Shown here in pieces: positions 1 to 8,695 of a DNA stretch of 24,191 nucleotides. The notes beneath the pieces are model-generated. The model was not told the DNA's origin. It searched no databases and worked only from the letters and a program-made list of their open reading frames with translations. Made by a program: the position numbers and the translations under genes. The DNA comes from a virus: the IMG/VR virus record IMGVR_UViG_3300006121_000047, positions 1 to 24,191 of that record. One strand, 5' to 3'. How positions within the stretch are numbered: position 1 is the first letter of the stretch; each line of letters opens with the position of its first letter.

Positions 1-2186
1 TAGCGGTCGGTTCGGGTGGTCTGGGCATTTCAACTACTCCGGCTAACGGGTACATCCCTATTGGTAACGGTACAAATTACACTGCTGCGGCACTGACTGC
101 CGGTTCAAATATTACAATCACCAACACCGCCGGTGGGATTACAATTGCTTCAACTGGCGGCGGCGGTAGCGGAACCGTAAATAGCGGAACCGCAGGACAG
201 TTAACCTATTACGCCTCTACTGGTACGGCAGTGTCGGGCAATGCCAACGCTACCATATCTAATGGCGCATTAACGCTTGGTGTATCTACTTCAGTTGCCG
301 GAAGCCTTGGATTGTCTGGCTCTACATCTGGCAAAGTAACACTTCAAACGGCGGCGGCTGCGGGTACGTGGTCAATGACCCTGCCAACAACTGCCGGGAC
401 AAATGGTTATGTTCTTTCAACAGATGGTACGGGTGTTACATCTTGGATTGCTACTTCGGGTGGCGGCGGTACGGTTACTTCGGTTGCACAGTCGTTTACT
501 GGCGGGATAATTTCAGTTAGCGGATCGCCCATTACTGGTTCGGGTACACTTGCACTGACGGTTGCTGGTACTTCTGGTGGCATTCCATATTTTGGTTCTG
601 CATCAACTTGGGCTTCTTCTGCCGCATTAACTGCCAACGCGCTTATGATTGGCGGCGGTGCGGGATCCGCTCCAGCCACAACAACAACTGGAACTGGCGT
701 ATTAACGGCTCTTGGCAATACCACCAATGCCGCAAGCGGTATCGTGGTTAAGGATGCCAACGCTAACATCACAACAAATGCTCTGTATCAAGGCTTTACT
801 AACGCAGCCGCCACAACGACAATCACTTTAACCGCTTCATCAACGCCAAATAGGGTTGTCGCTGGATCGGGCGGTCAAACATTTACGTTGCCTGACGCAA
901 CAACTTTGCCCGTTGGCGCAACATTTACGTTCAACAATAACCAATCTTCTGGCGCAATAACGGTTAATAACAACTCTAGCACTTTAATAGTTTCAATCCC
1001 ATCGGGCGGGTTTGCTACGGTTATTTTGTTAACCAACTCAGTAGCCGCCGGAACGTGGGATTATCATTTTGGCGCTCCCGCAAACGTATCTTGGTCAACC
1101 AATACCTTTTCGTATCCCGGCTCAATAACATCGGCAACGTGGAACGGAAACATCATTGGTCCAGCATACGGCGGGACTGGTATCGCCAATAACGCAGCTA
1201 GTACACTTACCATTAGCGGCAATTTTGCGACAACTTTAACGGTTAGCGGAACTACATCGTTAACATTGCCAACGTCTGGTACGCTTGCCACCACGGCAAA
1301 CATTAACACAGCATTGCCGTCTGCTACTTCATCACAAATATATATTGGAACGGGTTCTGCTGGGGCAGCCGCCGCCGCATCTACTTTACCAACGGCAGCT
1401 TTCCCCGCACTTACGGGTGATGTGACCAACACTGCGGGTTCGGTTGCTACTACGGTTGGCAAGATAGGTGGCAATGCGGTTAGTTTGGGTGGCGCATTTA
1501 CGCTTTCTGGCGCGTTTGCAACGACATTAACTGTTACTGGAACAACAACGCTAACATTGCCAACAAGTGGCACGGTGACAGCCCTTGGTAATACCACTAC
1601 TGGCTCTGGTAGCATTGTCCTCGCAACCACGCCAACCCTTGTAACGCCCGTTCTTGGTGTGGCAACTGCTACTTCCATTAACGGCCTGACCATTACGTCT
1701 TCAACGGGTACGCTTACGGTCACAAACGCCAAAACGCTTTCTGTCAGCAATACATTAACTTTGGCGGGTACTGACAGTACAACTATGACATTCCCATCAA
1801 CTAGCACAACCGTTGCTGGATTGGGTACAACTCAAACATTCACTGCGACAAACACATTTAGCCAAGTCAACTACACAAATAATGCCGTTACGGTTACATC
1901 TAATGCGGGTACGGTTCCAATAACCTATCGCTTAAACACATTTACCAACTCTTCTGCTGCCACAATGGCTATTACAATGGCGGTAACAAGTGCCGTTGAT
2001 GGTCAAATGTCTATTGTTCGCATTTATGATTTTAGTGCGGCTGCCCAAACTATTGGGTGGACTAACACCGAAAACAGCACGGTTTCAGTGCCAACAACAT
2101 CAAATGGCTCCACAACCTTGCCATTAACGGTTGGTTTCATGTATAACGGCCAAACGTCCAAGTGGCGTTGCATAGCTTCGGCATAA
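1..2186 (+). CDS. Tail fibre-like structural protein, 5' end cut by window edge
   Basis: The reading frame is open from base 3 to the stop at 2184-2186, so the gene begins upstream of the window; the in-frame GTG at 231 is an internal codon, not the start. About 727 residues are visible. Composition is extreme: Thr, Ser, Ala, Gly, Val and Asn dominate, with almost no Cys or charged residues, as in beta-rich phage fibre shafts. Motifs of the form LTLPTSGT recur, including two longer copies encoded at 1224-1283 and 1515-1574. A segment starting near 865 (GGQTFTLPDATTLPVGATF) resembles a fold repeated in many phage tail proteins. The last roughly 110 residues look like a separate C-terminal beta domain. 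It lies just before a small accessory gene and a glycine-rich gene, fitting a host-recognition module. Fibre is a composition and context call; receptor and fold are unknown. Confidence 0.75.
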   Translation, partial: AVGSGGLGISTTPANGYIPIGNGTNYTAAALTAGSNITITNTAGGITIASTGGGGSGTVNSGTAGQLTYYASTGTAVSGNANATISNGALTLGVSTSVAGSLGLSGSTSGKVTLQTAAAAGTWSMTLPTTAGTNGYVLSTDGTGVTSWIATSGGGGTVTSVAQSFTGGIISVSGSPITGSGTLALTVAGTSGGIPYFGSASTWASSAALTANALMIGGGAGSAPATTTTGTGVLTALGNTTNAASGIVVKDANANITTNALYQGFTNAAATTTITLTASSTPNRVVAGSGGQTFTLPDATTLPVGATFTFNNNQSSGAITVNNNSSTLIVSIPSGGFATVILLTNSVAAGTWDYHFGAPANVSWSTNTFSYPGSITSATWNGNIIGPAYGGTGIANNAASTLTISGNFATTLTVSGTTSLTLPTSGTLATTANINTALPSATSSQIYIGTGSAGAAAAASTLPTAAFPALTGDVTNTAGSVATTVGKIGGNAVSLGGAFTLSGAFATTLTVTGTTTLTLPTSGTVTALGNTTTGSGSIVLATTPTLVTPVLGVATATSINGLTITSSTGTLTVTNAKTLSVSNTLTLAGTDSTTMTFPSTSTTVAGLGTTQTFTATNTFSQVNYTNNAVTVTSNAGTVPITYRLNTFTNSSAATMAITMAVTSAVDGQMSIVRIYDFSAAAQTIGWTNTENSTVSVPTTSNGSTTLPLTVGFMYNGQTSKWRCIASA
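1224..1574 (+). repeat. Diverged direct repeat inside the tail-fibre gene
   Basis: Two roughly 60-bp segments, 1224-1283 and 1515-1574, are offset by exactly 291 bases (97 codons). They encode nearly the same peptide, FATTLTVSGTTSLTLPTSGT versus FATTLTVTGTTTLTLPTSGT. The DNA has drifted mainly at synonymous positions, so this is an old internal duplication kept at protein level. Confidence 0.7.
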
Positions 2187-2196
2187 GGGGACAATA

Positions 2197-2382
2197 ATGC
2201 GGTCGGCCATGATTGACATTAACACCAATATTGTCGTTGGCGTTATCATGGCTGACGCAACCGTTGATTTGCCTCCCAAAGATACATTTTTGGTTAATTT
2301 GCCTGACGATTCTTCCGTTGGAATTGATTGGCTTTATGATCCATCTACGCAACAGTTTACCAATCCATTGGTGGGTGCATAA
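2197..2382 (+). CDS. Small conserved-looking phage protein between fibre genes
   Basis: A 61-residue protein. The start at 2197 is supported by an AGGGG ribosome-binding site overlapping the upstream stop codon; a later ATG at 2209 lacks such a site. The stop overlaps the next start by one base (TAATG), so the two genes are translationally coupled. The sequence is mixed beta-type with DINTNIVVGVIMADATVDLPP followed by an acidic, aromatic segment (DWLYDPSTQQFTNP). No membrane segment or signal peptide is seen. I do not recognise a family. Its position between a fibre gene and a glycine-rich fibre-like gene suggests a fibre-associated or assembly role, by context only. Confidence 0.7.
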   Translation: MRSAMIDINTNIVVGVIMADATVDLPPKDTFLVNLPDDSSVGIDWLYDPSTQQFTNPLVGA

Positions 2383-3614
2383 TGGCTACGAACGTCATCA
2401 TCCTTACCAGTGGTACATCATGGACAGTTCCCGCAGATTGGAACAACGCTAACAATACCATCGAAGTTATTGGCGGCGGCGGCGGGGGTAGCAGTTCTGC
2501 GGCTGGATCGCAAGGTGCTGGTGGCGGCGGGGCGTATACTAAATTAACTAATTTTACGTTAACCCCTAGCAGTAGCGCATTTATCCAAATTGGCGGAGGC
2601 GGAGCGGCCGGCTCTGCTGGAACGGACACTTGGCTTAATAAAACAACCAACGCCGCTCCCTCTTCATCTACGGATGGTCTATTAGCAAAAGCTGGCGCTA
2701 CTTCAACATCATCGGCTGGCGGTCTTGGTGGTGCGGCGGCTTCTTGTGTTCCATCAGCGGCGGCGTTTAGCGGCGGTGCGGGTGGTGCTTTTGTAATCAG
2801 TGGCTCTTTCCCCGGCGGCGGTGGTGCTGGTGGCCCTAGCGGCGTTGGTGGTGCGGGCGGTGTTGGTTATTCAGTTGGTGGGTCAGCCGGCGGTGGCGGT
2901 GGTGGAAATAACGGTTCAATTGGCGGCACAGGAACGTCTTCAGCGGGCGGCGCTGGCGGTGCGGGCGGCGGAACGTCAGGCGGTGCGGGTGGTAACGGTG
3001 GCGCATCAGCGACAGCCGCAGGGATTGGCAAAACGGGAACGGGCGGTGGCGGTGGCGGTGGCTCAAGAGACGTTTCGGGTAGTGGTAAGGGCGCTCCCGG
3101 CGGTAGCGGTAATCTTTGGTTAGCTACAACTACCACATCTCAAACAGTTACTATATCGCAAGCATCTCCGGGTGTTTGCACCGTTACAACTGCCCCACAG
3201 CAAGGAACGCCCGTTGTTTTTTCAACAACTGGAACGCTCCCAACGGGATTAACTGCTGGAACTACGTATTATGTTAAAAGTATATATTCCTCAACAATTG
3301 TTTCAACAACCACATTTAACGTATCCGCTTCTCTTGATGGAACAGCGATAAATACTACTAGCGCAGGATCGGGTACACATACTGCAACTTTTACCGCAAT
3401 TGCTGGTTCCGGCGGTGGTTCTGGAGGTGGTTCTTCAACTGCTAATACTGGCGGAAGTTCAACAACTGGTTCTGGCGGTCTATACGGCGGCGGCGGTGGG
3501 TATTGTAACGGAACTACCCCCGCAACTTATGGCACTGGCGCAAAAGGTGTTATTGTCATAACTTATACAACAGGCGGCGTTGCAGCCAATGGTAATTTTT
3601 TCTTACTGATGTAA
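2382..3614 (+). CDS. Glycine-rich tail fibre/adhesin-like protein
   Basis: A 410-residue protein, ATG overlapping the preceding stop by one base. The N-terminus (MATNVIILTSGTSWTVPADW) and the long Gly/Ala/Ser tracts that follow match the general pattern of phage glycine-rich domain proteins, often found at fibre tips. Around residues 245-345 the glycine tract is interrupted by a Thr/Val-rich beta module with PVVFSTTGTLPTGLTAGTTY, after which glycine-rich sequence resumes, so this looks like a domain inserted in a glycine-rich scaffold. The end (GVIVITYTTGG...) matches the closing strand typical of such proteins. Large antisense open frames here are an effect of GGC/GGT-rich codons. Likely a second host-contact protein; receptor unknown. 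Confidence 0.7.
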   Translation: MATNVIILTSGTSWTVPADWNNANNTIEVIGGGGGGSSSAAGSQGAGGGGAYTKLTNFTLTPSSSAFIQIGGGGAAGSAGTDTWLNKTTNAAPSSSTDGLLAKAGATSTSSAGGLGGAAASCVPSAAAFSGGAGGAFVISGSFPGGGGAGGPSGVGGAGGVGYSVGGSAGGGGGGNNGSIGGTGTSSAGGAGGAGGGTSGGAGGNGGASATAAGIGKTGTGGGGGGGSRDVSGSGKGAPGGSGNLWLATTTTSQTVTISQASPGVCTVTTAPQQGTPVVFSTTGTLPTGLTAGTTYYVKSIYSSTIVSTTTFNVSASLDGTAINTTSAGSGTHTATFTAIAGSGGGSGGGSSTANTGGSSTTGSGGLYGGGGGYCNGTTPATYGTGAKGVIVITYTTGGVAANGNFFLLM

Positions 3615-3678
3615 TAAAATATCTTTATATATAACCCTACATGTAACTTGAACTACCCACTATAGTCGGAGAAAAAAA

Positions 3679-3873
3679 ATGTCTATCTTAATTAACTTAG
3701 AGCATACCGTAGAAGAAGTTAACTCAATTCTTGCTGCTTTGGCTGACCGGCCATTTAAAGAAGTGGCTGATTTGATTGCAAAAATTCAAGCCAAAGGAAA
3801 GTCTGCTCTTGAAGCATCGCAGTTAACGGCAAAACCTTCTGATGATTCTGCCACCGAAGCTGACGCTTCTTAA
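3679..3873 (+). CDS. Small helical phage protein
   Basis: A 64-residue protein with a strong ribosome-binding site (GGAG at 3668-3671, seven bases before the ATG). It follows the longest gap of the late region (64 bp, AT-rich, with a TTTATATATAAC stretch near 3624-3635 but no convincing full promoter). The pattern, HTVEEVNSILAALADRPFKEVADLIAKIQ, is amphipathic helical and resembles a small protein often encoded next to phage tail-fibre genes (the VNxxLxxLxxxPfxxVxxLIxKI pattern). The C-terminal roughly 15 residues are Ser/Asp/Glu-rich and probably disordered. No function is known; start of the lysis-cassette transcript is possible. Confidence 0.75.
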   Translation: MSILINLEHTVEEVNSILAALADRPFKEVADLIAKIQAKGKSALEASQLTAKPSDDSATEADAS

Positions 3874-3901
3874 TTTATAGCCATTGGCGAAGGTCAATAA
3901 G

Positions 3902-4090
3902 ATGACAAATGTTGAAGAAACCAAAATTGTCGTTGACGTTGGCCTCGCCACTGGCGTGATCACCATGCCTCTTTGGGTTGTTGAGGCAAGTTTTTGGATA
4001 CAATTAACGGCGGGTATTCTTGGTTTGGTTCTTATGGTTATAAGATTAGCCGCCGCCTTTAGGGATTGGAACCGTGGCGGGGGTAAATAG
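3902..4090 (+). CDS. Small membrane protein, holin- or antiholin-like
   Basis: A 62-residue protein if it starts at ATG 3902, preceded by a GAAGG-like ribosome-binding site near 3889-3893; a TTG at 3884 would add six residues but has no site. It has two hydrophobic stretches, roughly residues 10-28 (VVDVGLATGVITMPLWVV) and 33-53 (FWIQLTAGILGLVLMVIRLA), then a basic tail (RDWNRGGGK). Size, two predicted membrane segments and charged C-terminus fit a class II holin or antiholin. Its TAG overlaps the GTG of the next gene (TAGTG). It lies three genes before the GH108 endolysin. The lysis role is inferred from topology and context. Confidence 0.6.
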   Translation: MTNVEETKIVVDVGLATGVITMPLWVVEASFWIQLTAGILGLVLMVIRLAAAFRDWNRGGGK

Positions 4091-4557
4091 TGGACCCATT
4101 TACCCTTATTGCTGGAGCAACCGCCCTTTATAACGGCATTAAATCTGCCGTTGACGCTGGGCAAGACATGATGGACACCGCCGATAAGGTGGGAAGTCTA
4201 TTTGCTAAAGTTGCCCAGATCATTCAATTAACGTCTGAGCCACGCAAAAAGAAACTGTTTCAATCTCAAGCCGATTTTGAGGCTGAAGCGGTTAGAATTT
4301 ATACGGCAAAAGCCAAAGCCCAACAGATGGCGGCTGATGTCAAAAATATGTTTGTGAGCCAATATGGCATAGCTGCTTGGACTGCAATTCAGAAAGAAGT
4401 AACTGAAATGCGGAAAGAGGCCGCCAGAGAGGCGGCGGCAGCCATGAAGCAACAAAAAGAAACACAGGATGATCTAATTATGATAAGTAGCATTATTGGA
4501 TTTTTAGTAGTTGGAATTGGCATAATTGGTATCATTCTTATGGTTACGGTGAAATAA
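4090..4557 (+). CDS. Tail-anchored coiled-coil membrane protein of the lysis region
   Basis: A 155-residue protein starting with GTG at 4090, overlapping the upstream stop. Residues about 1-125 are soluble and helical, with Lys/Glu/Gln/Ala-rich segments likely to form coiled coil (AKAKAQQMAADVKNMF, VTEMRKEAAREAAAAMKQQK). Residues about 131-153 are one strongly hydrophobic segment (ISSIIGFLVVGIGIIGIILMV) ending at the C-terminus. A single C-terminal anchor is the reverse of an inner-membrane spanin, which is anchored at its N-terminus. The TAA is directly followed by the ATG of the holin-like gene. It may modulate lysis or be a virion component; I do not recognise a family with certainty. Confidence 0.6.
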   Translation: MDPFTLIAGATALYNGIKSAVDAGQDMMDTADKVGSLFAKVAQIIQLTSEPRKKKLFQSQADFEAEAVRIYTAKAKAQQMAADVKNMFVSQYGIAAWTAIQKEVTEMRKEAAREAAAAMKQQKETQDDLIMISSIIGFLVVGIGIIGIILMVTVK

Positions 4558-5061
4558 ATGGACTTGTTGAAAACATTTGGCCCCCTATTGGGTTCTGTTG
4601 CCCCGACAATTGCTACGGCTTTGGGCGGGCCGGTTGCTGGTATGGCTGTAAAGGCTATTTCGGGCGCATTGTTTGGACACGACAATGGTACGGAAGAGGA
4701 TATTACGACTGCCCTTGCCAACCCTAATGGCGATCAATTAGCTGCATTAAAGAAGATTGACTCTGACTTTAAAACCCAGATGAAGTCATTGGATATTGAT
4801 TTGGAACGGATTGCGGCATCTGATCGCGATTCTGCCCGTCAGATGGCTATTCAAACCCATGATTGGACACCCCGCATTTTAGCCGTTGTAGTCATCTGCG
4901 CGTGGGTATTTATCCAATGGCATTTGCTAAATAGCGTTATTCCTGACGTAATGCGGGAATTAATTGCGCGTGTTCTTGGAACGCTTGATGCGGCGCTAAC
5001 TTTGGTTTTGTCGTATTATTTTGGATCGTCGCACCAACATTCCCCCGCACCAAAGGAATAA
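4558..5061 (+). CDS. Holin-like protein resembling the 3TM/GTA holin family
   Basis: A 167-residue protein. The N-terminal third is Gly/Ala-rich and weakly hydrophobic (LLGSVAPTIATALGGPVAG), then comes a charged helical linker. The core SDRDSARQMA...DWTPRILAVVV, a membrane segment near residues 102-124, a second near 133-155 and the ending LSYYFGSS match the pattern I associate with 3TM holins described for gene-transfer-agent release (Pfam GTA_holin_3TM). These proteins permeabilise the inner membrane so that the endolysin reaches the wall. The endolysin gene follows after three bases, which supports this. Holin class is fairly secure; the exact family assignment is from memory of the motif pattern. 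Confidence 0.7.
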   Translation: MDLLKTFGPLLGSVAPTIATALGGPVAGMAVKAISGALFGHDNGTEEDITTALANPNGDQLAALKKIDSDFKTQMKSLDIDLERIAASDRDSARQMAIQTHDWTPRILAVVVICAWVFIQWHLLNSVIPDVMRELIARVLGTLDAALTLVLSYYFGSSHQHSPAPKE

Positions 5062-5064
5062 ACT

Positions 5065-5577
5065 GTGAAAGATAATTGGGAAAAGTGTTTTGCCCTCATT
5101 CTAAAAAACGAAGGTGGTTTTGTTAACAACCCCAAAGACCCCGGCGGCGTTACTAATTTAGGTTGCACAAAAGCAACATGGGAAGCATACGTTGGACATG
5201 AAGTGTCAATCGACGACATGAAGGCTTTAACTCCATCGGATGTTATGCCTTTGTACAAAACGAAATATTGGGATAAAATTAATGGCGATGCACTTCCTTA
5301 TGGCGTTGATTATGCTGTCTTTGATTTTGGGATCAATTCTGGGGTAAACCGTGCGGCAAAAGTCCTTCAGTCGGTTGTCGGTGTTGCAACGGATGGGTCC
5401 ATCGGCCCCTCCACGCTTGCTGCTCTTGAAACGTCTAACATACGTGATGTTGCTACGCGAATCTGCGAAGAACGTCTAGCATTCTTGCAGAGTTTGCCTA
5501 CTTGGGGTACATTCGGCAAAGGTTGGGGGCGGCGTGTTGCTGAGGTTGAGCAAACGGCCTTTAGCATGGTGAAATAG
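5065..5577 (+). CDS. Endolysin, GH108-family N-acetylmuramidase
   Basis: A 170-residue protein starting with GTG at 5065. The N-terminal KNEGGFVNNPKDPGGVTNLGC is the hallmark of glycoside hydrolase family 108 (canonical EGGxVxDPxDPGGxTxxG), with Glu16 as the expected catalytic residue that cleaves MurNAc-GlcNAc bonds in peptidoglycan. The segment around KYWDKINGDALPYGVDYAVFDFGINSG matches the family core, and the C-terminal half (QSVVGVATDGSIGPSTLAAL) matches the associated peptidoglycan-binding domain. Length is normal for the family. There is no signal peptide, so export depends on the holin encoded just upstream. Confidence 0.93.
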   Translation: MKDNWEKCFALILKNEGGFVNNPKDPGGVTNLGCTKATWEAYVGHEVSIDDMKALTPSDVMPLYKTKYWDKINGDALPYGVDYAVFDFGINSGVNRAAKVLQSVVGVATDGSIGPSTLAALETSNIRDVATRICEERLAFLQSLPTWGTFGKGWGRRVAEVEQTAFSMVK

Positions 5578-5588
5578 GATTGCCGTAA

Positions 5589-6386
5589 ATGACCGTAGCT
5601 ACCACAGCCCTGTCGTATAATGGATACGTCACCCAAGTTGCGACCTTGGCTGTGTTGCAGAATACGCTTGTGACAACCGGAACGTCTCCTAATAGTTTGG
5701 TAACGTCATCCGACCCAAACTTCCAAGCTATTATTCCCCAGATGCTAAACTATGCGGAACTTCGCATTCAACGTGATTTGGACTTTTTGGCTACTCAAAA
5801 CGCCAACTCTTCTTATTCATTAACGTCTGGCAATAACAGTTTAGCAATCCCAACTAGCACTTTCGTAACGCTCCAGACCATTTATGTAACGGACACGAAT
5901 GGTAACGTAACGCCGTTGTTGCCAGTAACAAAAGAATTCCTACGCAATGTATACGGAAGCGCAAGCGGTGCATCTACACCATTATACTTTGCTGTTTATG
6001 GCGGTGACGTTGCAACTGGTGGTCAGGCGAGCCAAAATATTATCTTTGGGCCTTGGCCTGATGCTAATTATAGCATTACCATTTCTGGAACAACACGCCA
6101 ACCAACTTTGAACAATTATGCAGTTCAAGGTAGTGCAGATACAACGTACACATTTATTAGCCAAAATTTGCCAGACATCATGCTTATGGCAAGCATGATT
6201 TATATCAGTGCATATCAACGCAACTTTGGTCGGATTAATGACGATCCGACTATGGCTCAAACTTACGAAAGCCAATACCAAGCCCTTCTCAAGGGTGCGA
6301 TGGTTGAAGAGGCTCGTAAGAAGTTCCAATCGTCGGCGTGGACTTCTTATTCGCCTTCCCCCGTTGCTACACCGACTAGGGGGTAA
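5589..6386 (+). CDS. Head-tail adaptor-like protein
   Basis: A 265-residue protein with an AGGAT ribosome-binding site overlapping the previous stop. The N-terminal half is helical (DPNFQAIIPQMLNYAELRIQRDLDFLA) and then beta-rich (NSSYSLTSGNNSLAIPTSTFVTLQTIYV); the end is again helical (LPDIMLMASMIYISAYQRNFG...TYESQYQALLKGAMVEEARKKF). This layout and the phrase IPxMLNYAELRIQRDLDFLA match the phage adaptor family known from SU10-like podoviruses, which forms the ring between portal and tail nozzle. The nozzle-like gene follows immediately, as expected. Family call from recognised pattern, not from a search. Confidence 0.7.
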   Translation: MTVATTALSYNGYVTQVATLAVLQNTLVTTGTSPNSLVTSSDPNFQAIIPQMLNYAELRIQRDLDFLATQNANSSYSLTSGNNSLAIPTSTFVTLQTIYVTDTNGNVTPLLPVTKEFLRNVYGSASGASTPLYFAVYGGDVATGGQASQNIIFGPWPDANYSITISGTTRQPTLNNYAVQGSADTTYTFISQNLPDIMLMASMIYISAYQRNFGRINDDPTMAQTYESQYQALLKGAMVEEARKKFQSSAWTSYSPSPVATPTRG

Positions 6387-6389
6387 ATC

Positions 6390-8693
6390 ATGCCCCATAA
6401 TAGCATCAAATTAATTCCGGGCGTTAATACCACCAAAACAATGGCATTAAACGAAACGGGGCTTTCTGCATCCAATCTTGTGCGGTTTTTGCCAGATAGG
6501 GCATTTCAACTTGGTCAAGCTGGGACAAGTGGCATGTCGCTAGTTCAAAAAATTGGCGGATGGGTTCTTTGGTTTGTCGGCGCAATTGGGTCAATTGTTA
6601 AAAATTTACACGCTTGGGAAGACTTAAATTCTAATCAATGGTTGGCTGCTGGCGCTACGGCCGGATTATACGCCATTGAATACGGTTCAGCGGGTGGTTT
6701 GACCACTGAGTCGGGTAACATTATTGTTACCGAAACTGGTACGCCATCATATTCTGCATATGGCTTGTTAGCTAATTCCCCTTCTATAAACAACACGATC
6801 ACACCACAAACAATCACAACTAATCCAAAACCTAATTTTACGTTGCAAAGCGGTATATTATTAACCGAATCTAGCAATACAGCACCAACTGGTCCAAGTT
6901 ATGGGTTAGTTACTGAGGCAGGAACAGCAAATTACCCAAGTTATAATTTTCAAGTTGCGACACCTAGCCAAACGGTTACTGTTATTGATACTGGCTCAAA
7001 TACTCGCGTTGGTGATGTTGTTTATATTGAAACACAAGTTTCAGTTGGCGGCGGAACTATTCAAGGCGTTTATCCAATTGCAAGCGTTATTGATGCGAAT
7101 ACTTACACGATAAATGTCAGTTATTATGCAACAAGTGAAACCACAAATGGTGGAACTTTGCCAACCTTTACATCTTTTGCAAATACAGGTTCAATTACAG
7201 TAAATTACCCAAATCACGGATATACTGGTGGCGAAACTGTTGTTTACGTTGTTCAAACAGTAGTTGGTGGCGTAGATATTTTTGGAAGCTACACCGTATC
7301 TTCTATTGTTGACGCAAATAATTACAAAATTATTGCTCAAAATCAGGCGGCTTTTGCACAGACTGCCACAATGAATTTTGGCAATGTTTTAAACCTTTAT
7401 TATCTTAACCTTGGTCCGGCTGGTTTGACTACTGGTTATGGCTTGGGAGGGTATGGTTATGGTGGTTACGGCATTGGTCAACCAAGCGGAAGTTCACGAA
7501 CTGGAACGGCCATAACTGCAACAGATTGGTCATTGGATAACTACGGCCAACTTTTGATTGCATCCCCTTACGGTGGTCCAATTTATTACTGGCAACCAAA
7601 TGGCCCGTCACAAACGGCATTAATTTTCAACAATGCTCCAATCGTAAATAATGGAACATTTGTGGCAATGCCTCAAAGACAAATTGTGGCATATGGGTCA
7701 ACATTTAATGGCATTCTTGATCCATTATTGATTCGGTGGTGTGACGTTGGCAATCCAAATGTGTGGAATGCCTCGTCCGTTAACCAAGCTGGCTCTTATA
7801 GAATACCTGAAGGCAGCTTGATTGTTGCCGCCTTCCAAACGCCACAGCAAGCCCTGTTTTGGACGGATGAGTCGGTGTGGTCAATGCAGTATATTGGCGC
7901 ACCGCTAGTTTACTCGTTTAACAAGATTGGTTCGGGCGTTGGCGCTATATCGCAAAAATCAATTGGCGTGTTAAATAACGTAATTTTCTGGATGTCGCCC
8001 TCACAGTTCAATATGCTTTCGCCAAATGGCATAAGCAATATTCCTTGCACAGTATGGGACGTGGTTTTTCAAAATCTTAACACTGCCTATAGTGCCAACA
8101 TTCGTTGCGCCACCAATAGCTTGTTCAATGAAGTAACGTGGTACTACCCGTCAAACAGTAGCACAACGGGCGAAAATGATTCGTACGTAAAATATAACAT
8201 TAACAGCCAAACTTGGGATTATGGGTTCTCAACGCCGACATTAAACGTGGGTCGGACGGCTTGGATTGACCAGTCAGTATTGGGATCGCCAATCGGCGCT
8301 GGAACAGACACGTATATATACCAACACGAAATTGGTAACGATGCCGCCAGTGGAAGCACAACAGTAGCCTTAACGCCATCATTTGAAACGGGATATTTTG
8401 CACTTACCGAAGGCGACAATATGGTTTTCATTGACCAGATGTGGCCAGACATGAAGTGGACGGACTACGGACAAACGAACAGCGCCAGTTTGCAGATTAC
8501 GTTTTACGGTACAAATTATCCGGGGGATACGCCGACAACGTATGGCCCGTATACGGTCACGCAAAGCACCGAATACATTTCAACTCGTATTCGCAACCGC
8601 TTACTGGCTTTTTCAGTGTCATCAAGTGATCTTGGATCGTTTTGGCGCTTAGGCAATCTTCGTTATCGTTATCAACCTGACGGAAAATACTAA
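6390..8693 (+). CDS. Tail nozzle / stabilisation-like protein with inserted repeats
   Basis: A 767-residue protein three bases after the adaptor gene. The N-terminus (KLIPGVNTTKTMALNETGLSASNLVRFLP...QKIGGW) matches a large phage family that includes P22-type gp10 stabilisation and nozzle proteins closing the tail tube. The core from about residue 378 (TDWSLDNYGQLLIASPYGGPIYYWQPN) to the end looks like beta-propeller repeats (LFWTDESVWSMQYIG; PTLNVGRTAWIDQSVLGSP). Residues about 105-330 are an apparent insertion rich in Thr/Asn/Tyr containing two related modules, about 188-245 and 262-325, each ending in I-A/S-S-V/I-DANxYxI. A Gly/Tyr run (GYGLGGYGYGGYGIG) follows. The insertion makes it longer than simpler members and may be surface exposed. 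Confidence 0.75.
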   Translation: MPHNSIKLIPGVNTTKTMALNETGLSASNLVRFLPDRAFQLGQAGTSGMSLVQKIGGWVLWFVGAIGSIVKNLHAWEDLNSNQWLAAGATAGLYAIEYGSAGGLTTESGNIIVTETGTPSYSAYGLLANSPSINNTITPQTITTNPKPNFTLQSGILLTESSNTAPTGPSYGLVTEAGTANYPSYNFQVATPSQTVTVIDTGSNTRVGDVVYIETQVSVGGGTIQGVYPIASVIDANTYTINVSYYATSETTNGGTLPTFTSFANTGSITVNYPNHGYTGGETVVYVVQTVVGGVDIFGSYTVSSIVDANNYKIIAQNQAAFAQTATMNFGNVLNLYYLNLGPAGLTTGYGLGGYGYGGYGIGQPSGSSRTGTAITATDWSLDNYGQLLIASPYGGPIYYWQPNGPSQTALIFNNAPIVNNGTFVAMPQRQIVAYGSTFNGILDPLLIRWCDVGNPNVWNASSVNQAGSYRIPEGSLIVAAFQTPQQALFWTDESVWSMQYIGAPLVYSFNKIGSGVGAISQKSIGVLNNVIFWMSPSQFNMLSPNGISNIPCTVWDVVFQNLNTAYSANIRCATNSLFNEVTWYYPSNSSTTGENDSYVKYNINSQTWDYGFSTPTLNVGRTAWIDQSVLGSPIGAGTDTYIYQHEIGNDAASGSTTVALTPSFETGYFALTEGDNMVFIDQMWPDMKWTDYGQTNSASLQITFYGTNYPGDTPTTYGPYTVTQSTEYISTRIRNRLLAFSVSSSDLGSFWRLGNLRYRYQPDGKY

Positions 8694-8695
8694 CA

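Noticed and set aside
1064-1807. Long minus-strand open frame inside the fibre gene
   Set aside because: Val/Pro-rich translation is the mirror of repetitive Thr/Asn/Gly codons on the plus strand; no ribosome-binding site or domain.
231-2186. GTG 231 as start of the first gene
   Set aside because: The frame is open to the left edge with the same fibre-like composition, so the codon is internal.
2836-3136. Several antisense and alternate frames in the glycine-rich gene
   Set aside because: Pro-, His/Arg- or Ala/Val-rich shadows of GGC/GGT repeats.
1-3614. Diversity-generating retroelement acting on the fibre genes
   Set aside because: No reverse transcriptase gene is present in the window and I noticed no template/variable repeat pair with adenine-specific changes.
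3615-3678. Promoter or terminator in the 64-bp late-region gap
   Set aside because: AT-rich with TATATA, but no -35 at proper spacing and no hairpin with T-tract.
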